From: Hoyosella subflava DQS3-9A1
Lineage (GTDB): Bacteria > Actinomycetota > Actinomycetes > Mycobacteriales > Mycobacteriaceae
Assembly (NCBI RefSeq): GCF_000214175.1
Contig: NC_015564.1
Span: forward strand, 186,001-250,000
DNA: 64,000 nt
Reading direction: 5' to 3'
Below, in pieces: positions 37,900 through 47,888 of this stretch. A program made the position numbers and the translations under genes. Numbering within the stretch: position 1 is the first letter of the stretch; the number at the start of each line of letters is the position of its first letter. A model generated the notes under the pieces. The model was not told the origin of the DNA and made no database searches. It saw nothing but the letters and a program-made list of their open reading frames with translations.

Positions 37900-37993
37900 G
37901 AGTCGCGTCCTCCGATCCGCTTGCGTGGCGCTCTGAGTGCTGGCATCGGTCTGACCCTACAAGTCCGGTGCACGCGAAGGCTCCAGGCAGTGG

Positions 37994-38905
37994 TTAGCGT
38001 TTCCGGGGATGGAACACCCAGGGGTGGCGCTGAAGCCGCTCCAGGCTGAAGCTTTCGAGCAGGTCAGCAGGGGTGGCGCGGTCACGATCGGTGAGGTTGA
38101 GTGATCGGCCGAGCAGGCCGACGAGCGCGTGCGGCGACATGTGCAGTTCACTCATCGTGATCGCACCATCTCGCTTAGCGAGCCGTTTCCGATGCGGGCC
38201 GAGGACAAGCGGCACATGAGCATAGTGCGGTATCGGGAGCCCGAGGAGTGAGGCTAGGTAGCTTTGGCGCGGGGCGGACGTCAGAAGGTCATCGCCGCGC
38301 ACTACCTGGTCAATCCCAGACGCGGAATCGTCGACGACAACAGCGAGGTTGTAGGCGGGTGTTCCGTCTCCCCGGCGAAGCACGAAATCGTCCACGACGC
38401 CCGTGAATTGGCCGTGGAGCGCATCGTCGACGGTGTACTCGGCGACCCTGCTGCGAAGCCGCACGGCCGGAGACCTGCCGCTGCGAAGCTTTTCTTCTCG
38501 CTGTGAGGCCGTGAGATCGCGGCATGTGCCCGGGTACGCGCCCGGTGCTGCATGAGGAGCGGACGCCGCCGCGTGGATTTCTCTGCGCGAGCAGTAGCAC
38601 TCGAAAGTGTATCCCGCACTGGCTAGTTCCTCGACGACCGCGTTGTAGCGATCTCTCCGGTCGGACTGGTAGATGACCTCGCCGTCCCAGTCGAGACCGA
38701 GTGACTCGAGGTCCGTGAGCTGCCTGTCAGCCGATTCAGGCTGGACACGGTCATCGAGGTCTTCCATACGCATGAGAAACCGGCGGCTCGTTGAGCGCGC
38801 GAAGAGCCATGCGAGCAGCGCCGTGCGGAGGTTTCCGATGTGGAGATCGCCAGTGGGGCTGGGGGCGTAACGACCGGCGCGACCAGCGGTCTGCGAACTG
38901 TCCAC
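37994..38905 (-). CDS. gluQ: Glutamyl-Q tRNA(Asp) synthetase
   Basis: A 303-residue short relative of GluRS that adds glutamate to the queuosine base of tRNA-Asp. It has the class I motifs: YAPSPTGDLHIGNLRTALLAW with HIGN at 22-25, and HRKRLAKRDGA in place of KMSKS. A CYCS... zinc-type cluster (Cys near 103-106) is seen. It lacks the anticodon-binding domain of GluRS, as expected. Its presence means this organism very likely has queuosine in its tRNA, in line with tgt. Confidence 0.93.
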   Translation of the reverse strand: MDSSQTAGRAGRYAPSPTGDLHIGNLRTALLAWLFARSTSRRFLMRMEDLDDRVQPESADRQLTDLESLGLDWDGEVIYQSDRRDRYNAVVEELASAGYTFECYCSRREIHAAASAPHAAPGAYPGTCRDLTASQREEKLRSGRSPAVRLRSRVAEYTVDDALHGQFTGVVDDFVLRRGDGTPAYNLAVVVDDSASGIDQVVRGDDLLTSAPRQSYLASLLGLPIPHYAHVPLVLGPHRKRLAKRDGAITMSELHMSPHALVGLLGRSLNLTDRDRATPADLLESFSLERLQRHPWVFHPRKR

Positions 38906-38923
38906 TCGACGATCGTACGTGCG

Positions 38924-40057
38924 TCAGCAGACGCATTCCTTATCGCAGCAGGAGACGTCTTCGACAAGCATTCCCGCGAGCTTCCAGGACCGCAAGGCAC
39001 TGGTATCTCGATCCAGCCGCTCACCGATGACTTTGGCGACGTGGGCAAAGCGTTGCCGGAATTTATAGATAAAGCAGAGGTGGAGATTCTTGTGCCGTAC
39101 TGCGGGACCACTGAGGAAGATGCCGGGCTGGAGAGTCGACTCGTCGTCGGCGTTGAGCAATGGCCACCCGTCATCACGCGTCGCGAACATGTGCTGGACA
39201 GGGCCGAGGTGTGGGCGGTAGCCAGTGGCGAGCACTGGTTGTGCGGTCGAGGTGTGGTGTGTGCCGGTGGTATCCGTGACCGTATAACTGCCGTTTGGCT
39301 GGGAGATCGCAGCTGCGGCCGCGCCGACGAGGTCGAGAGCACCTCTGGCCTGTGCGACGCGGAGGCGCTGCCGTGTTCGGGGCGAGAGCGTGAGTGACGG
39401 GTCAGAACCGGTTTTTTCCCATGGTGATTCGGGATCGAGGACGGTTGCGTGGTGGCCGCGTGCCACGAGTGAGCAGGCGATGTCGATGCCGGATTCGTAT
39501 CCGCCGATAACAACGACGCGTGAGCCGTCTGAAGGCTCCCAGGCCCGCGGCTGTGAGCTGTGGACTGCTAGGTGAGCGCCGCTGACCTCGGGTATGTGAG
39601 GTGCCGAGAATTCGCCGCCCGCCCAAATCAGGTTTCGGGCGGTGACGGGGCCGCGCGACGTTGTCACGACGAATTCGTCACGGGCGCCGCGTGCGACCGA
39701 TTCGATCATCGTGTTCTCGACGACAGGGAGCTCAAACAGTTCGACGAGCTTGCTGAGGTAATGCGAGTACGCCTCACCTGAGGGGTAGTCGGTCTGCAGC
39801 AAAAGTGCAGGTGAGGTTTCGGGGTGAATGGCGTTGATGTCAATCGCGCCGAACGCATTGCCGGTGAAGGAGGGCGTAAGGAACCGCGTCCACCGCGGCC
39901 AGTCGCGGTACGACTGGCCAACCACACCGCGCTCGATGACGCCGTAGGTCAGACTGTCGACCGACTGCAGGGCAAGGGCGCATCCGATACCTGCTGGGCC
40001 CGCGCCCGCGACTAGGACGTCGACGGTGGGAAGTGGGGACGTAGCTGAGGAAGACAC
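38924..40057 (-). CDS. ArsO/YpdA-like flavin-dependent monooxygenase with cysteine-rich tail
   Basis: A 377-residue flavoprotein with FAD motif VAGAGPAGIGCALAL near 15-29 and NAD(P) motif VVVIGGYESGIDIACSL near 181-197. It is like the ArsO group, whose genes sit with ars operons, and YpdA-like reductases. The last residues read DVSCCDKECVC, five cysteines in eight positions, which could bind arsenite or zinc. It follows the ACR3-like transporter gene by 23 bases. GTG 40057 is used. The arsenic link is inferred from the transporter next to it. Confidence 0.75.
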   Translation of the reverse strand: MSSSATSPLPTVDVLVAGAGPAGIGCALALQSVDSLTYGVIERGVVGQSYRDWPRWTRFLTPSFTGNAFGAIDINAIHPETSPALLLQTDYPSGEAYSHYLSKLVELFELPVVENTMIESVARGARDEFVVTTSRGPVTARNLIWAGGEFSAPHIPEVSGAHLAVHSSQPRAWEPSDGSRVVVIGGYESGIDIACSLVARGHHATVLDPESPWEKTGSDPSLTLSPRTRQRLRVAQARGALDLVGAAAAAISQPNGSYTVTDTTGTHHTSTAQPVLATGYRPHLGPVQHMFATRDDGWPLLNADDESTLQPGIFLSGPAVRHKNLHLCFIYKFRQRFAHVAKVIGERLDRDTSALRSWKLAGMLVEDVSCCDKECVC

Positions 40058-40072
40058 CCCTACAACGATACC

Positions 40073-40093
40073 GATAATCGTTATCTATAACGA
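40073..40093. promoter_or_regulatory. Overlapping inverted repeats before the flavoprotein gene
   Basis: GATAA-TCG-TTATC (40073-40085) overlaps TCGTTAT-CT-ATAACGA (40078-40093). The site spans the end of the transporter gene and the short gap. The word CTATAACGA occurs again before the transporter gene at 41107-41115, so the same regulator may bind both places. The pattern recalls Fur/Zur-type sites but does not prove one. Confidence 0.5.
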
Positions 40094-41097
40094 ACGGCGT
40101 GGTTGCTGCGCCTGCGCGGCACCAGGGGGACCAGGGTGGGTGCGCTTCCGAACTTGCGGCGGAAGACGTAGGCGAGCGCGGTGAGATGGGGAAACTCGGC
40201 CAGCATTGCGAGGACGATGACCGAGTACATCAGCGGCTGGTCGGGGATCGTGGTCATCGTCAGGGCCAGCATTAGTGGGGCATTGCGAGCGCTCGTCGTC
40301 ATCGTGAGCGCTGTCCGTTCCGGCGATGAAAGCCCTGCTGCGCGGCCGAGGACTTGTGAAACGGCGAGGGCGAAGCCAAAGAAGGCGACTACTGCGGCGA
40401 GAACCAGTGGCGCGAGAGCCAGTGCGCCGGTGATCGTTCCCGCGTGCACCGCAAAGATCTGGAACACAAGCAAGCCGAGCGCGACGGTCACGCCTACATC
40501 CGGCAGTCGCGAGAGCAACGCTTCCGCACCTCTCCGATATCCCGCACGCGGCAGTAACGCCCGGATGAGGGCGGCCACGCCAAATGGCAGGGCGAACCAC
40601 ACCAGCATCGTGGTGAACAGATCGGCGATCGCAAAGCCGGAAACGTGATCCGACACGAGCCAGACCACTACAGGAAACAGCGCCACTTGCGTTGCGAGGT
40701 TGAGGGGGATCAATGCCGCGGCACCGGCGGTTTCCCCGCCGGCAAGTTTGGTGAAAGCCAGAAACCAATCAGTGCAGGGCGCAGCAAAGTAGATCGTCAG
40801 ACCGGCGATCGCGGCTGGGTGCCCACTCAATAGAAGCCACGCCAGCAACGCGCCGAAAGGGGCGACGATGACGAAGTTGGCGAGCCACGCGCTCGCGGTG
40901 AAGCGAACATTGCGGAACGCGCGCCGCATCGATTGGCTACTGATTGGCAGGAAAAGCAGCACCAGCAGCGCAAAGATCGTGACGTCTATCAAGCCGTCCG
41001 GGATCAACTCAGGTGTGGTGAGACCTACTGTGGCGCCGCCCACGATGGCCAGCAGAAGGATCGCAGTAGTGGCTAGGGCAGGCACCGGAGTCCTCAC
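40081..41097 (-). CDS. ACR3/bile-acid-sodium-symporter-family transporter
   Basis: A 338-residue membrane protein with ten expected helices. The family signature is YFAAPCTDWFLAFTKLAGG (about 104-122), with the conserved Cys and the Pro that mark ACR3 and SBF proteins. ACR3 proteins export arsenite, so with the adjacent ArsO-like flavoprotein an arsenic role is plausible, but other SBF members move organic anions. ATG 41097 is near an AT-rich site (CTATAACGAAAATAG). Transporter first, flavoprotein second. Confidence 0.8.
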   Translation of the reverse strand: MRTPVPALATTAILLLAIVGGATVGLTTPELIPDGLIDVTIFALLVLLFLPISSQSMRRAFRNVRFTASAWLANFVIVAPFGALLAWLLLSGHPAAIAGLTIYFAAPCTDWFLAFTKLAGGETAGAAALIPLNLATQVALFPVVVWLVSDHVSGFAIADLFTTMLVWFALPFGVAALIRALLPRAGYRRGAEALLSRLPDVGVTVALGLLVFQIFAVHAGTITGALALAPLVLAAVVAFFGFALAVSQVLGRAAGLSSPERTALTMTTSARNAPLMLALTMTTIPDQPLMYSVIVLAMLAEFPHLTALAYVFRRKFGSAPTLVPLVPRRRSNHAVRYR

Positions 41098-41106
41098 GAT
41101 CGGCGG

Positions 41107-41130
41107 CTATAACGAAAATAGTATTCATTA
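41107..41130. promoter_or_regulatory. Possible operator/promoter of the ACR3-like gene
   Basis: Between the transporter start and its upstream neighbour lies an AT-rich stretch that contains CTATAACGA (also found at 40085-40093) and an imperfect repeat GAATACTATTTTC. It is the only shared word found near the two genes of this operon. Confidence 0.4.
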
Positions 41131-41161
41131 AGCCTAGCCTGGAAGCCAAACGGATCGTTGG

Positions 41162-41776
41162 CTACGCTTCCCCGACCGGCTGGCGGAGGATGGTGCGCAG
41201 TTTCGATGGCGCGACCTTCCGGAAGTCGCTGAAGTAGATCTCGTGATGTTTCCCCGTCATCCGCAAGCCTGAGCGCGGGATGAACTCGTGATGCATTTCC
41301 GAGAGGATCTCGGTCTCGTCGTCGTATGGACCGACATGGAGCGTCTGTACGCACCTGCCCTCCCGGAGCGTCTCCAGGCGAACCTTGTCGAGGCTGATCG
41401 GACGATTACTGGTGGCAACCCTGGCGACCGCTGTGTTGAACATGTCGCGAGTGATCCAGTCAGGCACCATGATCATGACCGTCCAGTCCCACTGGGACTT
41501 ATCACGTTCGACCGTGAAGGCGTCCATATCCGCCGCCCACCACAGTGCTTCCAAAGGCATGACCACGTAGTCCCGGCCGAGATCCTGTTTGCTGGCGAAC
41601 TTGAGTTTGTAGGCGACCGGGTACAACGCCGCGATAGCGTCGGCGTACTCCGTCGCGGTGTTCGGATCGCCGTGTCCGTCGGCCATGAGGTACTGCAACG
41701 GGGGTACGTCGACGATCCGGAACGTGTGGTGGCGCGCTTTGTACGAGTCGAGGGTTTTCTTGAAATCTGTCTTCAT
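41162..41776 (-). CDS. GyrI-like small-molecule-binding protein
   Basis: A 204-residue protein of the GyrI-like/AraC-effector-binding fold. It has the early strand FRIVDVPPLQYLMADGHGDPN, the middle VMPLEALWWAAD and the end block LHVGPYDDETEILSEMHHEFI, then GKHHEIYFSDFRKVAPSKLRTILRQPV. Such proteins bind small organic molecules, and some act on cyclopropyl compounds or guard against toxins. ATG 41776 fits; a longer frame reaches into the tRNA upstream. Partner and ligand unknown. Confidence 0.8.
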   Translation of the reverse strand: MKTDFKKTLDSYKARHHTFRIVDVPPLQYLMADGHGDPNTATEYADAIAALYPVAYKLKFASKQDLGRDYVVMPLEALWWAADMDAFTVERDKSQWDWTVMIMVPDWITRDMFNTAVARVATSNRPISLDKVRLETLREGRCVQTLHVGPYDDETEILSEMHHEFIPRSGLRMTGKHHEIYFSDFRKVAPSKLRTILRQPVGEA

Positions 41777-41819
41777 TGTTCCAGCGAGCCACCCCTGCGT
41801 TTCCGGCTGGGACGAGTGA

Positions 41820-41848
41820 ACCCCCGGTCTGCTTTGCTTACCGGGGGT
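41820..41848 (-). terminator. Terminator after tRNA-Ser(GGA)
   Basis: ACCCCCGGT (41820-41828) and ACCGGGGGT (41840-41848) form a perfect 9-base stem with an 11-base loop, 14 bases after the tRNA on the minus strand. The T-run is short. Confidence 0.65.
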
Positions 41849-41861
41849 CCACTCGCGCATC

Positions 41862-41950
41862 TGGCGGAGGATAGGGGATTTGAACCCCTGAGGGCTGTTA
41901 ACCCAACTCGCGTTCCAGGCGAGCGCCATAGGCCGCTAGGCGAATCCTCC
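41862..41950 (-). tRNA. tRNA-Ser (anticodon GGA)
   Basis: An 89-base serine tRNA on the minus strand with the CCA end encoded. The acceptor arm GGAGGAT pairs with ATCCTCC, the anticodon loop holds GGA (reads TCC and TCT), and a long variable arm is present. It lies beside the SRP RNA. Confidence 0.95.
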
Positions 41951-42080
41951 ACGGGGAATGATACCGGTTTGGCGGGCCTCGAATGCAAACTCGCTGCAAG
42001 GCCCGCGCTGCGGAGGCGGAGAGCGACACTTCTATGAGGGGGTTCTGCGCGGGAGTCAGCGACCCGCTACACTGTCCCGT

Positions 42081-42166
42081 GGATCCCGCGTGGCGTGCAT
42101 CCTGTGAATCCCCCCAGGGCCGGAAGGCAGCAAGGGTCAACGGGCTCTGACGGGTGCGCGGGGTCC
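42081..42166 (+). ncRNA. ffs: Signal recognition particle RNA (small 4.5S type)
   Basis: The outer stem GGATCCCGCG (42081-42090) pairs with CGCGGGGTCC (42157-42166), and the apical domain GGCCGGAAGGCAGCAAGGG carries the conserved SRP RNA binding loops for Ffh. It matches the small bacterial SRP RNA. In mycobacteria ffs lies in the same place beside aspC and dnaX. The aminotransferase gene starts 31 bases later. Confidence 0.93.
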
Positions 42167-42182
42167 CCCAACTTCTTCGTGA

Positions 42183-43484
<1,302 letters not shown>

Positions 43485-43487
43485 TAC

Positions 43488-44285
43488 CTAGCCCGTCGGC
43501 TTCATCCCGTGCACATATTGCACCACACCGTATATTTCCTGCGTGATCTCGGTGAGTCCGGAGGAGCGGAAGTAATCCGTGAACGCATTGATGTCGAACA
43601 TCCGCAACCCGGTCAGTCCTAGGACGCGCCGTTGTGCTCGACGGATCGCGGGATACTCGGATGCGCGGCTCGCCATCACGGAAATTCGCCCGCCCGGTTT
43701 GAGCACCCGCATCATCTCGTCGAGCACGGTGAAAGGGTCTGGGATCAGGTAGAGCGCGGCGTAGCAGGTAACCGCGTCGAGCGCTGCATCTGGGAATGGC
43801 AGGCTTGTGGCGTCACCGCGGAGATATACCGCATTCGGGTGGCTGTTGGTTTCCACCGCTTTCCGCAGCATAGGACGCGAAATATCGAGACCGATCGCGA
43901 GCCCGCCAGGGCTCAGCGCGTCGGCGAAAGTTGCGGTGAAGTTGCCGGGGCCGCACGCGATGTCGAGGACTGTCTGATCCCCGGAGAGATGCAGAGCCTG
44001 CACTGTCTTTTCGCGTTCCTCGCGAAAGTGCTGGAGATTGAAACCCATGAACGCGAGCACACCGGCCGGCCTCCAGATGTGCTCATAGATCGGTGCGAGC
44101 AGAGGGAACTCCATGGTGCGCTGGGCCAGCGACTTTGAGTCATCTTCAGGACTGTCAGGCAGAACATCGACGTACCCGTTCACGAGGCGTGGCCTGCCGA
44201 TCACACCGTCCGCGATACGGCCGTCGTCGAGAAACGGAGAAAGTCGATCAAGCGCACTCGATGCGTGTGTACCTTCGCTGGCCAC
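43488..44285 (-). CDS. SAM-dependent class I methyltransferase
   Basis: A 265-residue methyltransferase. The SAM-binding motif is VLDIACGPGNFTATFADAL (near 104-122), and motif post I (GLDISRPML) and RVLKPGGRISVMAS are complete. The N-terminal part PRLVNGYVDVLP (about 33-44) resembles the Trm112-like lead seen in some of these proteins. Substrate unknown; the layout is like UbiE-type methyltransferases. It is divergent from dnaX and convergent with aspC. ATG 44285. Confidence 0.82.
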   Translation of the reverse strand: MASEGTHASSALDRLSPFLDDGRIADGVIGRPRLVNGYVDVLPDSPEDDSKSLAQRTMEFPLLAPIYEHIWRPAGVLAFMGFNLQHFREEREKTVQALHLSGDQTVLDIACGPGNFTATFADALSPGGLAIGLDISRPMLRKAVETNSHPNAVYLRGDATSLPFPDAALDAVTCYAALYLIPDPFTVLDEMMRVLKPGGRISVMASRASEYPAIRRAQRRVLGLTGLRMFDINAFTDYFRSSGLTEITQEIYGVVQYVHGMKPTG

Positions 44286-44395
44286 TGGCTACCTCCTGTA
44301 GTCCCCGGCATTGGGGTTACCTGCTGGCCATTGTGCCGTGCTCGGAGCCGCGGCGCGAGGACACCTTAGTCAGAGCTGACCGGTACTCTGGCCGC

Positions 44396-46576
44396 GTGGC
44401 GCTATACCGCAAATACCGTCCCGCGACGTTCGCTGAAGTTGTCGGCCAGGAGCACGTGACTGAGCCGCTCAGTGCTGCGCTTAATGCCGGCCGGATCAAC
44501 CACGCTTACCTCTTTTCGGGTCCGCGTGGCTGCGGAAAGACTTCCTCAGCGCGCATCCTCGCTCGCTCCCTGAACTGTGAGCACGGCCCCACCGCCACGC
44601 CGTGCGGTACCTGTAATTCGTGCGTCGCTCTCGGGCCAGGCGGGCCAGGGAACCTCGACGTGATCGAGCTCGACGCGGCCAGTCATGGCGGCGTGGATGA
44701 CACGCGTGAGCTGCGAGATCGCGCGTTCTACGCCCCTGCGGAGTCCCGCTACCGCGTGTTCATCGTTGACGAGGCGCATATGGTCACCAATGCGGGGTTC
44801 AACGCGCTCCTGAAAATCGTGGAAGAACCACCCGAGCACCTGATCTTTATCTTCGCCACAACCGAGCCGGAAAAGGTACTTCCGACGATCAAGTCCCGCA
44901 CACACCATTACCCCTTCAGGCTGCTGCCACCGCCGGTAATGCGCGGCCTGGTGGAACGCATCTGCGCCAGCGAGAACGTGCATGTCCAGGACACAGTGTT
45001 TCCGCTGGTTATTCGTGCGGGTGGAGGTTCCCCGCGTGACACGCTTTCGGTTCTTGACCAGCTGATTGCTGGAGCGGGCGAGGCCGGTGTCGCCTACGAT
45101 AGGGCAGTTTCGCTGCTTGGCATCACGGACTCTTCCCTCATCGATGCCGCAGTGGATGGGCTCGCCAATTCGGACGGTGCCGCGTTATTCGGCACGATCA
45201 ACGACGTCATGGACGCGGGCTTCGATCCGCGCCGCTTCACCGCCGATCTCCTCGAACGGATACGCGACCTCATTCTGGTGCAGGCAGTGCCAGATGCGCT
45301 GACGAACGGGCTTGTTGACGCCCCTGCCGATGGTCGTGGGCGGATGCTCAGCGATGTCGAACGGATAGGGCCGGCGACACTGGCGCGGTACGCGGAGTTG
45401 CTACACGCGGGCCTCTCGGAGATGCGGGGTGCGACCGCGCCCAGGCTCCTCCTCGAGGTGCTCTGCGCGCGGATGCTGCTGCCCGCTGCTTCCGCCACGG
45501 ATTCCGCGTTGTTGCAGCGCCTTGAGCGCCTTGAGCGGGGGACACCCACGGCGGCTCAGTCCGCTCAGGCAGGCGCTCCGGCGGGTCAGGCTCAACCCGG
45601 ATCCCCAGTCTTCGAGCGGCCATCTCAGCGGCCCAAGGAGGCCGCTCCCAACGAAGCTCCGAGTGAGGCCGCCACCACGGGCGTCCCTGAGAAGACACCT
45701 GAGGCCAGCGCACCTCCGGCGCCGCCGACACCCAAGGCGGAGGCTTCCGCGCCCCCGGTTGTCCGCGCGGCCCCGGAGCCAGCCAGCGAAGCGCCGGCCC
45801 CACCGTCGCGCCCAACTGAAGTGGCCTCGCCTGCCGCCGCCGACGAAGCCCAGGCAACGCCCGCCCCAGCCGAGAGCGATGCCCACCCGGGGCTTTCGGT
45901 GTCGGTAGTGGAAGCCGCGTGGGGCAAAATCTGTGCGAATGTTCGCGCGAAGAGCAAGATTGTGGAAGTCATGCTGTCCGGGGCGAAAGTCACGGGTGTG
46001 CGCGGCAACTCAATCATGCTGAGCCACGAAACACCGGCGCTGATGGGCCGATTGCGTGAAGCGCGCAGCGCCGGGATCGTGCTGGAGGCGTTCCGGGAGA
46101 CGCTCGGAACTGAATGTGAGCTCGTTTGGGGAGCCGAAGCTCTGGGCCAGGCAGCCAAAAAACCGCCGACTCCACAGGAACGGAACCAGTCCAGCCCGCC
46201 GAACGACCGCCCGCGTTTCGTGCGCAAATCAGCGGCGTCCTCAGGGCGGACAGAGCAGAAGCCGCCGCAAACTGCGCCTGGGCAGGCGTCACGCGAGCGA
46301 CACACCCCAGCCCCGGGCGGCGATGACATCCCGCCGCCCGACGATCCGGGCTACCCGGAGGATCCAGGGCCGCACAACTCAGGACCCCCAAGCGCCGTTG
46401 GGCAAGGACCTGTTCAGCCCGTAGCTGCACCCGACGATGAGGATGCACTGCTCGAAGAAGCTCGCCGCGCGGAAGCCTCCGGAATCGACGACTCGGACAG
46501 CTCACCGCGACGCGACCCGGAGGAACTCGCCATCGAGCTGCTGACGTCCGAACTCGGCGCGCGCCGTATCGAATGA
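44396..46576 (+). CDS. dnaX: DNA polymerase III subunits gamma and tau
   Basis: A 726-residue clamp-loader ATPase. The Walker A motif GPRGCGKTS is at 42-50, the zinc cysteines are at 61, 70, 73 and 76, and DEAH is at 125-128. The AAA+ core ends near 365 and is followed by a long Pro/Ala/Glu linker (about 385-500), then a C-terminal domain that would bind the polymerase. GTG 44396 begins VALYRKYRPATFAEVVGQ, the normal start. An A6 run at 46154-46159 may allow slippage but a shorter gamma form is not shown. It is next to aspC as in mycobacteria. Confidence 0.95.
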   Translation: MALYRKYRPATFAEVVGQEHVTEPLSAALNAGRINHAYLFSGPRGCGKTSSARILARSLNCEHGPTATPCGTCNSCVALGPGGPGNLDVIELDAASHGGVDDTRELRDRAFYAPAESRYRVFIVDEAHMVTNAGFNALLKIVEEPPEHLIFIFATTEPEKVLPTIKSRTHHYPFRLLPPPVMRGLVERICASENVHVQDTVFPLVIRAGGGSPRDTLSVLDQLIAGAGEAGVAYDRAVSLLGITDSSLIDAAVDGLANSDGAALFGTINDVMDAGFDPRRFTADLLERIRDLILVQAVPDALTNGLVDAPADGRGRMLSDVERIGPATLARYAELLHAGLSEMRGATAPRLLLEVLCARMLLPAASATDSALLQRLERLERGTPTAAQSAQAGAPAGQAQPGSPVFERPSQRPKEAAPNEAPSEAATTGVPEKTPEASAPPAPPTPKAEASAPPVVRAAPEPASEAPAPPSRPTEVASPAAADEAQATPAPAESDAHPGLSVSVVEAAWGKICANVRAKSKIVEVMLSGAKVTGVRGNSIMLSHETPALMGRLREARSAGIVLEAFRETLGTECELVWGAEALGQAAKKPPTPQERNQSSPPNDRPRFVRKSAASSGRTEQKPPQTAPGQASRERHTPAPGGDDIPPPDDPGYPEDPGPHNSGPPSAVGQGPVQPVAAPDDEDALLEEARRAEASGIDDSDSSPRRDPEELAIELLTSELGARRIE

Positions 46577-46577
46577 C

Positions 46578-47888
46578 TCAGCGGGTCCACCACTGACCCA
46601 ACGGGACCTGCGCTTCGCCATTCCGCGCGGTTTTGACCGCCAGGACCTGGTGCAGCTGAATCGAGTTCGTTTCAAACGCGACTCGTGAACCGGAAATGTA
46701 CAGTCCCCAGACGCGGGCGGTGCCCTCGTCGGAGGCGTGCACACACGCGTCCCAGTCGCGAGCGAGGTTGCGGTTCCAGTCCCGCAGCGTCAGTGCGTAG
46801 TGCTCGCGGAGGTTCTCTTCGTGCCGCACCTCGAAACCGGCGTCGTGGACAGCTGAAATGATGAAGCCAGGTCCGGCGAGCTCTCCGTCAGGGAAAACGT
46901 ACCGGTCAATGAAGTCACCTGCGCGGTTGCTTTGAAGGTTGTTCGGGCGAGTGATGCAATGGTTCAGCAGTCGTCCGCCTGGCCGCAACTTGTCCTTCAG
47001 GAAGCCGAAGTACGACGGGTAGTTCGCCAAACCGATGTGTTCAGTGAGGCCGATCGACGACACTGCGTCGAAGCCCGCCTCTGTGACATCGCGGTAGTCG
47101 CAGAAACGGACTTCCGCCAGATCGCCCAATCCTTCATGGGCAATCATCTTCTGAGCCCATTCCGCCTGTTTGCGGGACAATGTCGCACCGATGACATGAA
47201 CGCCGCGCTTAGCGGCGAACCGCACCATGCCGCCCCACCCGCACCCGACGTCAAGCAGGCGATCCCCGGCTTTCAGGCCAAGTTTCTCGAAGACGAGTCG
47301 GTACTTGTTGTCCTGTGCTTCCTCCAGGGAACTGTCTGCGCTGGGGTAGGCCGCGCATGTGTACGTCATCGACGGGCCGAGGATGTGCTCGTAAAACTCG
47401 TTCGACACGTCGTAATGATGGTGGATTGCCGCAGCATCACGGCTCTTCGAGTGCAGCAGGCCAAGGGCCATCCGGCGCCAACGGGGCATGTTCTCTTGCG
47501 GGGGCGGCGCGACCGGTCGCAAGCGTTCCCAGCCGAGGGACCGCATGATCGAAGCGATCGTTGCTGGCGAGGGCCGCCGCACCCGGACGTCATGCGCGAG
47601 GATCTTCATTATCTCGTACGGGTCACCCTGATGAACCCCACTGACCTCGAGGTCGCCGGACACGTACGCGCGTGCGAGCCCGAGATCACCGGGCGCGGTA
47701 GCGAGGTAGGTCAGCCCGCGCGGCGTCGTGAGGTGCAAGCCGTAGCGGGCGGTTTCGGGGCCGAGCGCGCTGCCGTCGTACGCAGTGAACCGGATCGGGA
47801 AATCTCGCCCGAGTACCGCGCTGAGTATCTCAGCGACGTTCATCCTTTCGAGTTGGGGAGCCGTAAACGCCGTCAACACTGCCTTCAT
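46578..47888 (-). CDS. Cyclopropane-fatty-acid-synthase-type methyltransferase (Rv3720-like)
   Basis: A 436-residue protein of the CFA synthase/mycolic acid methyltransferase family. It has the SAM motif LLDVGCGWGGMVRFAAK, the family block HHYDVSNEFYEHILGPSMTYTCAAY before it, and SIGLTEHIGLANYPSYF after it. It adds a methyl group to double bonds of phospholipid acyl chains. It is coupled by ATGA overlap to the FAD oxidoreductase upstream. Such pairs make 10-methyl branched fatty acids in actinobacteria (the TmsB/TmsA logic): methyl transfer, then reduction. That product is inferred. Confidence 0.85.
   Translation of the reverse strand: MKAVLTAFTAPQLERMNVAEILSAVLGRDFPIRFTAYDGSALGPETARYGLHLTTPRGLTYLATAPGDLGLARAYVSGDLEVSGVHQGDPYEIMKILAHDVRVRRPSPATIASIMRSLGWERLRPVAPPPQENMPRWRRMALGLLHSKSRDAAAIHHHYDVSNEFYEHILGPSMTYTCAAYPSADSSLEEAQDNKYRLVFEKLGLKAGDRLLDVGCGWGGMVRFAAKRGVHVIGATLSRKQAEWAQKMIAHEGLGDLAEVRFCDYRDVTEAGFDAVSSIGLTEHIGLANYPSYFGFLKDKLRPGGRLLNHCITRPNNLQSNRAGDFIDRYVFPDGELAGPGFIISAVHDAGFEVRHEENLREHYALTLRDWNRNLARDWDACVHASDEGTARVWGLYISGSRVAFETNSIQLHQVLAVKTARNGEAQVPLGQWWTR

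Noticed and set aside
45348-46329. Long frames on both strands in the dnaX linker
   Set aside because: Pro/Ala/Gly-rich low-complexity coding gives open frames in every register. Only the dnaX frame has family motifs.
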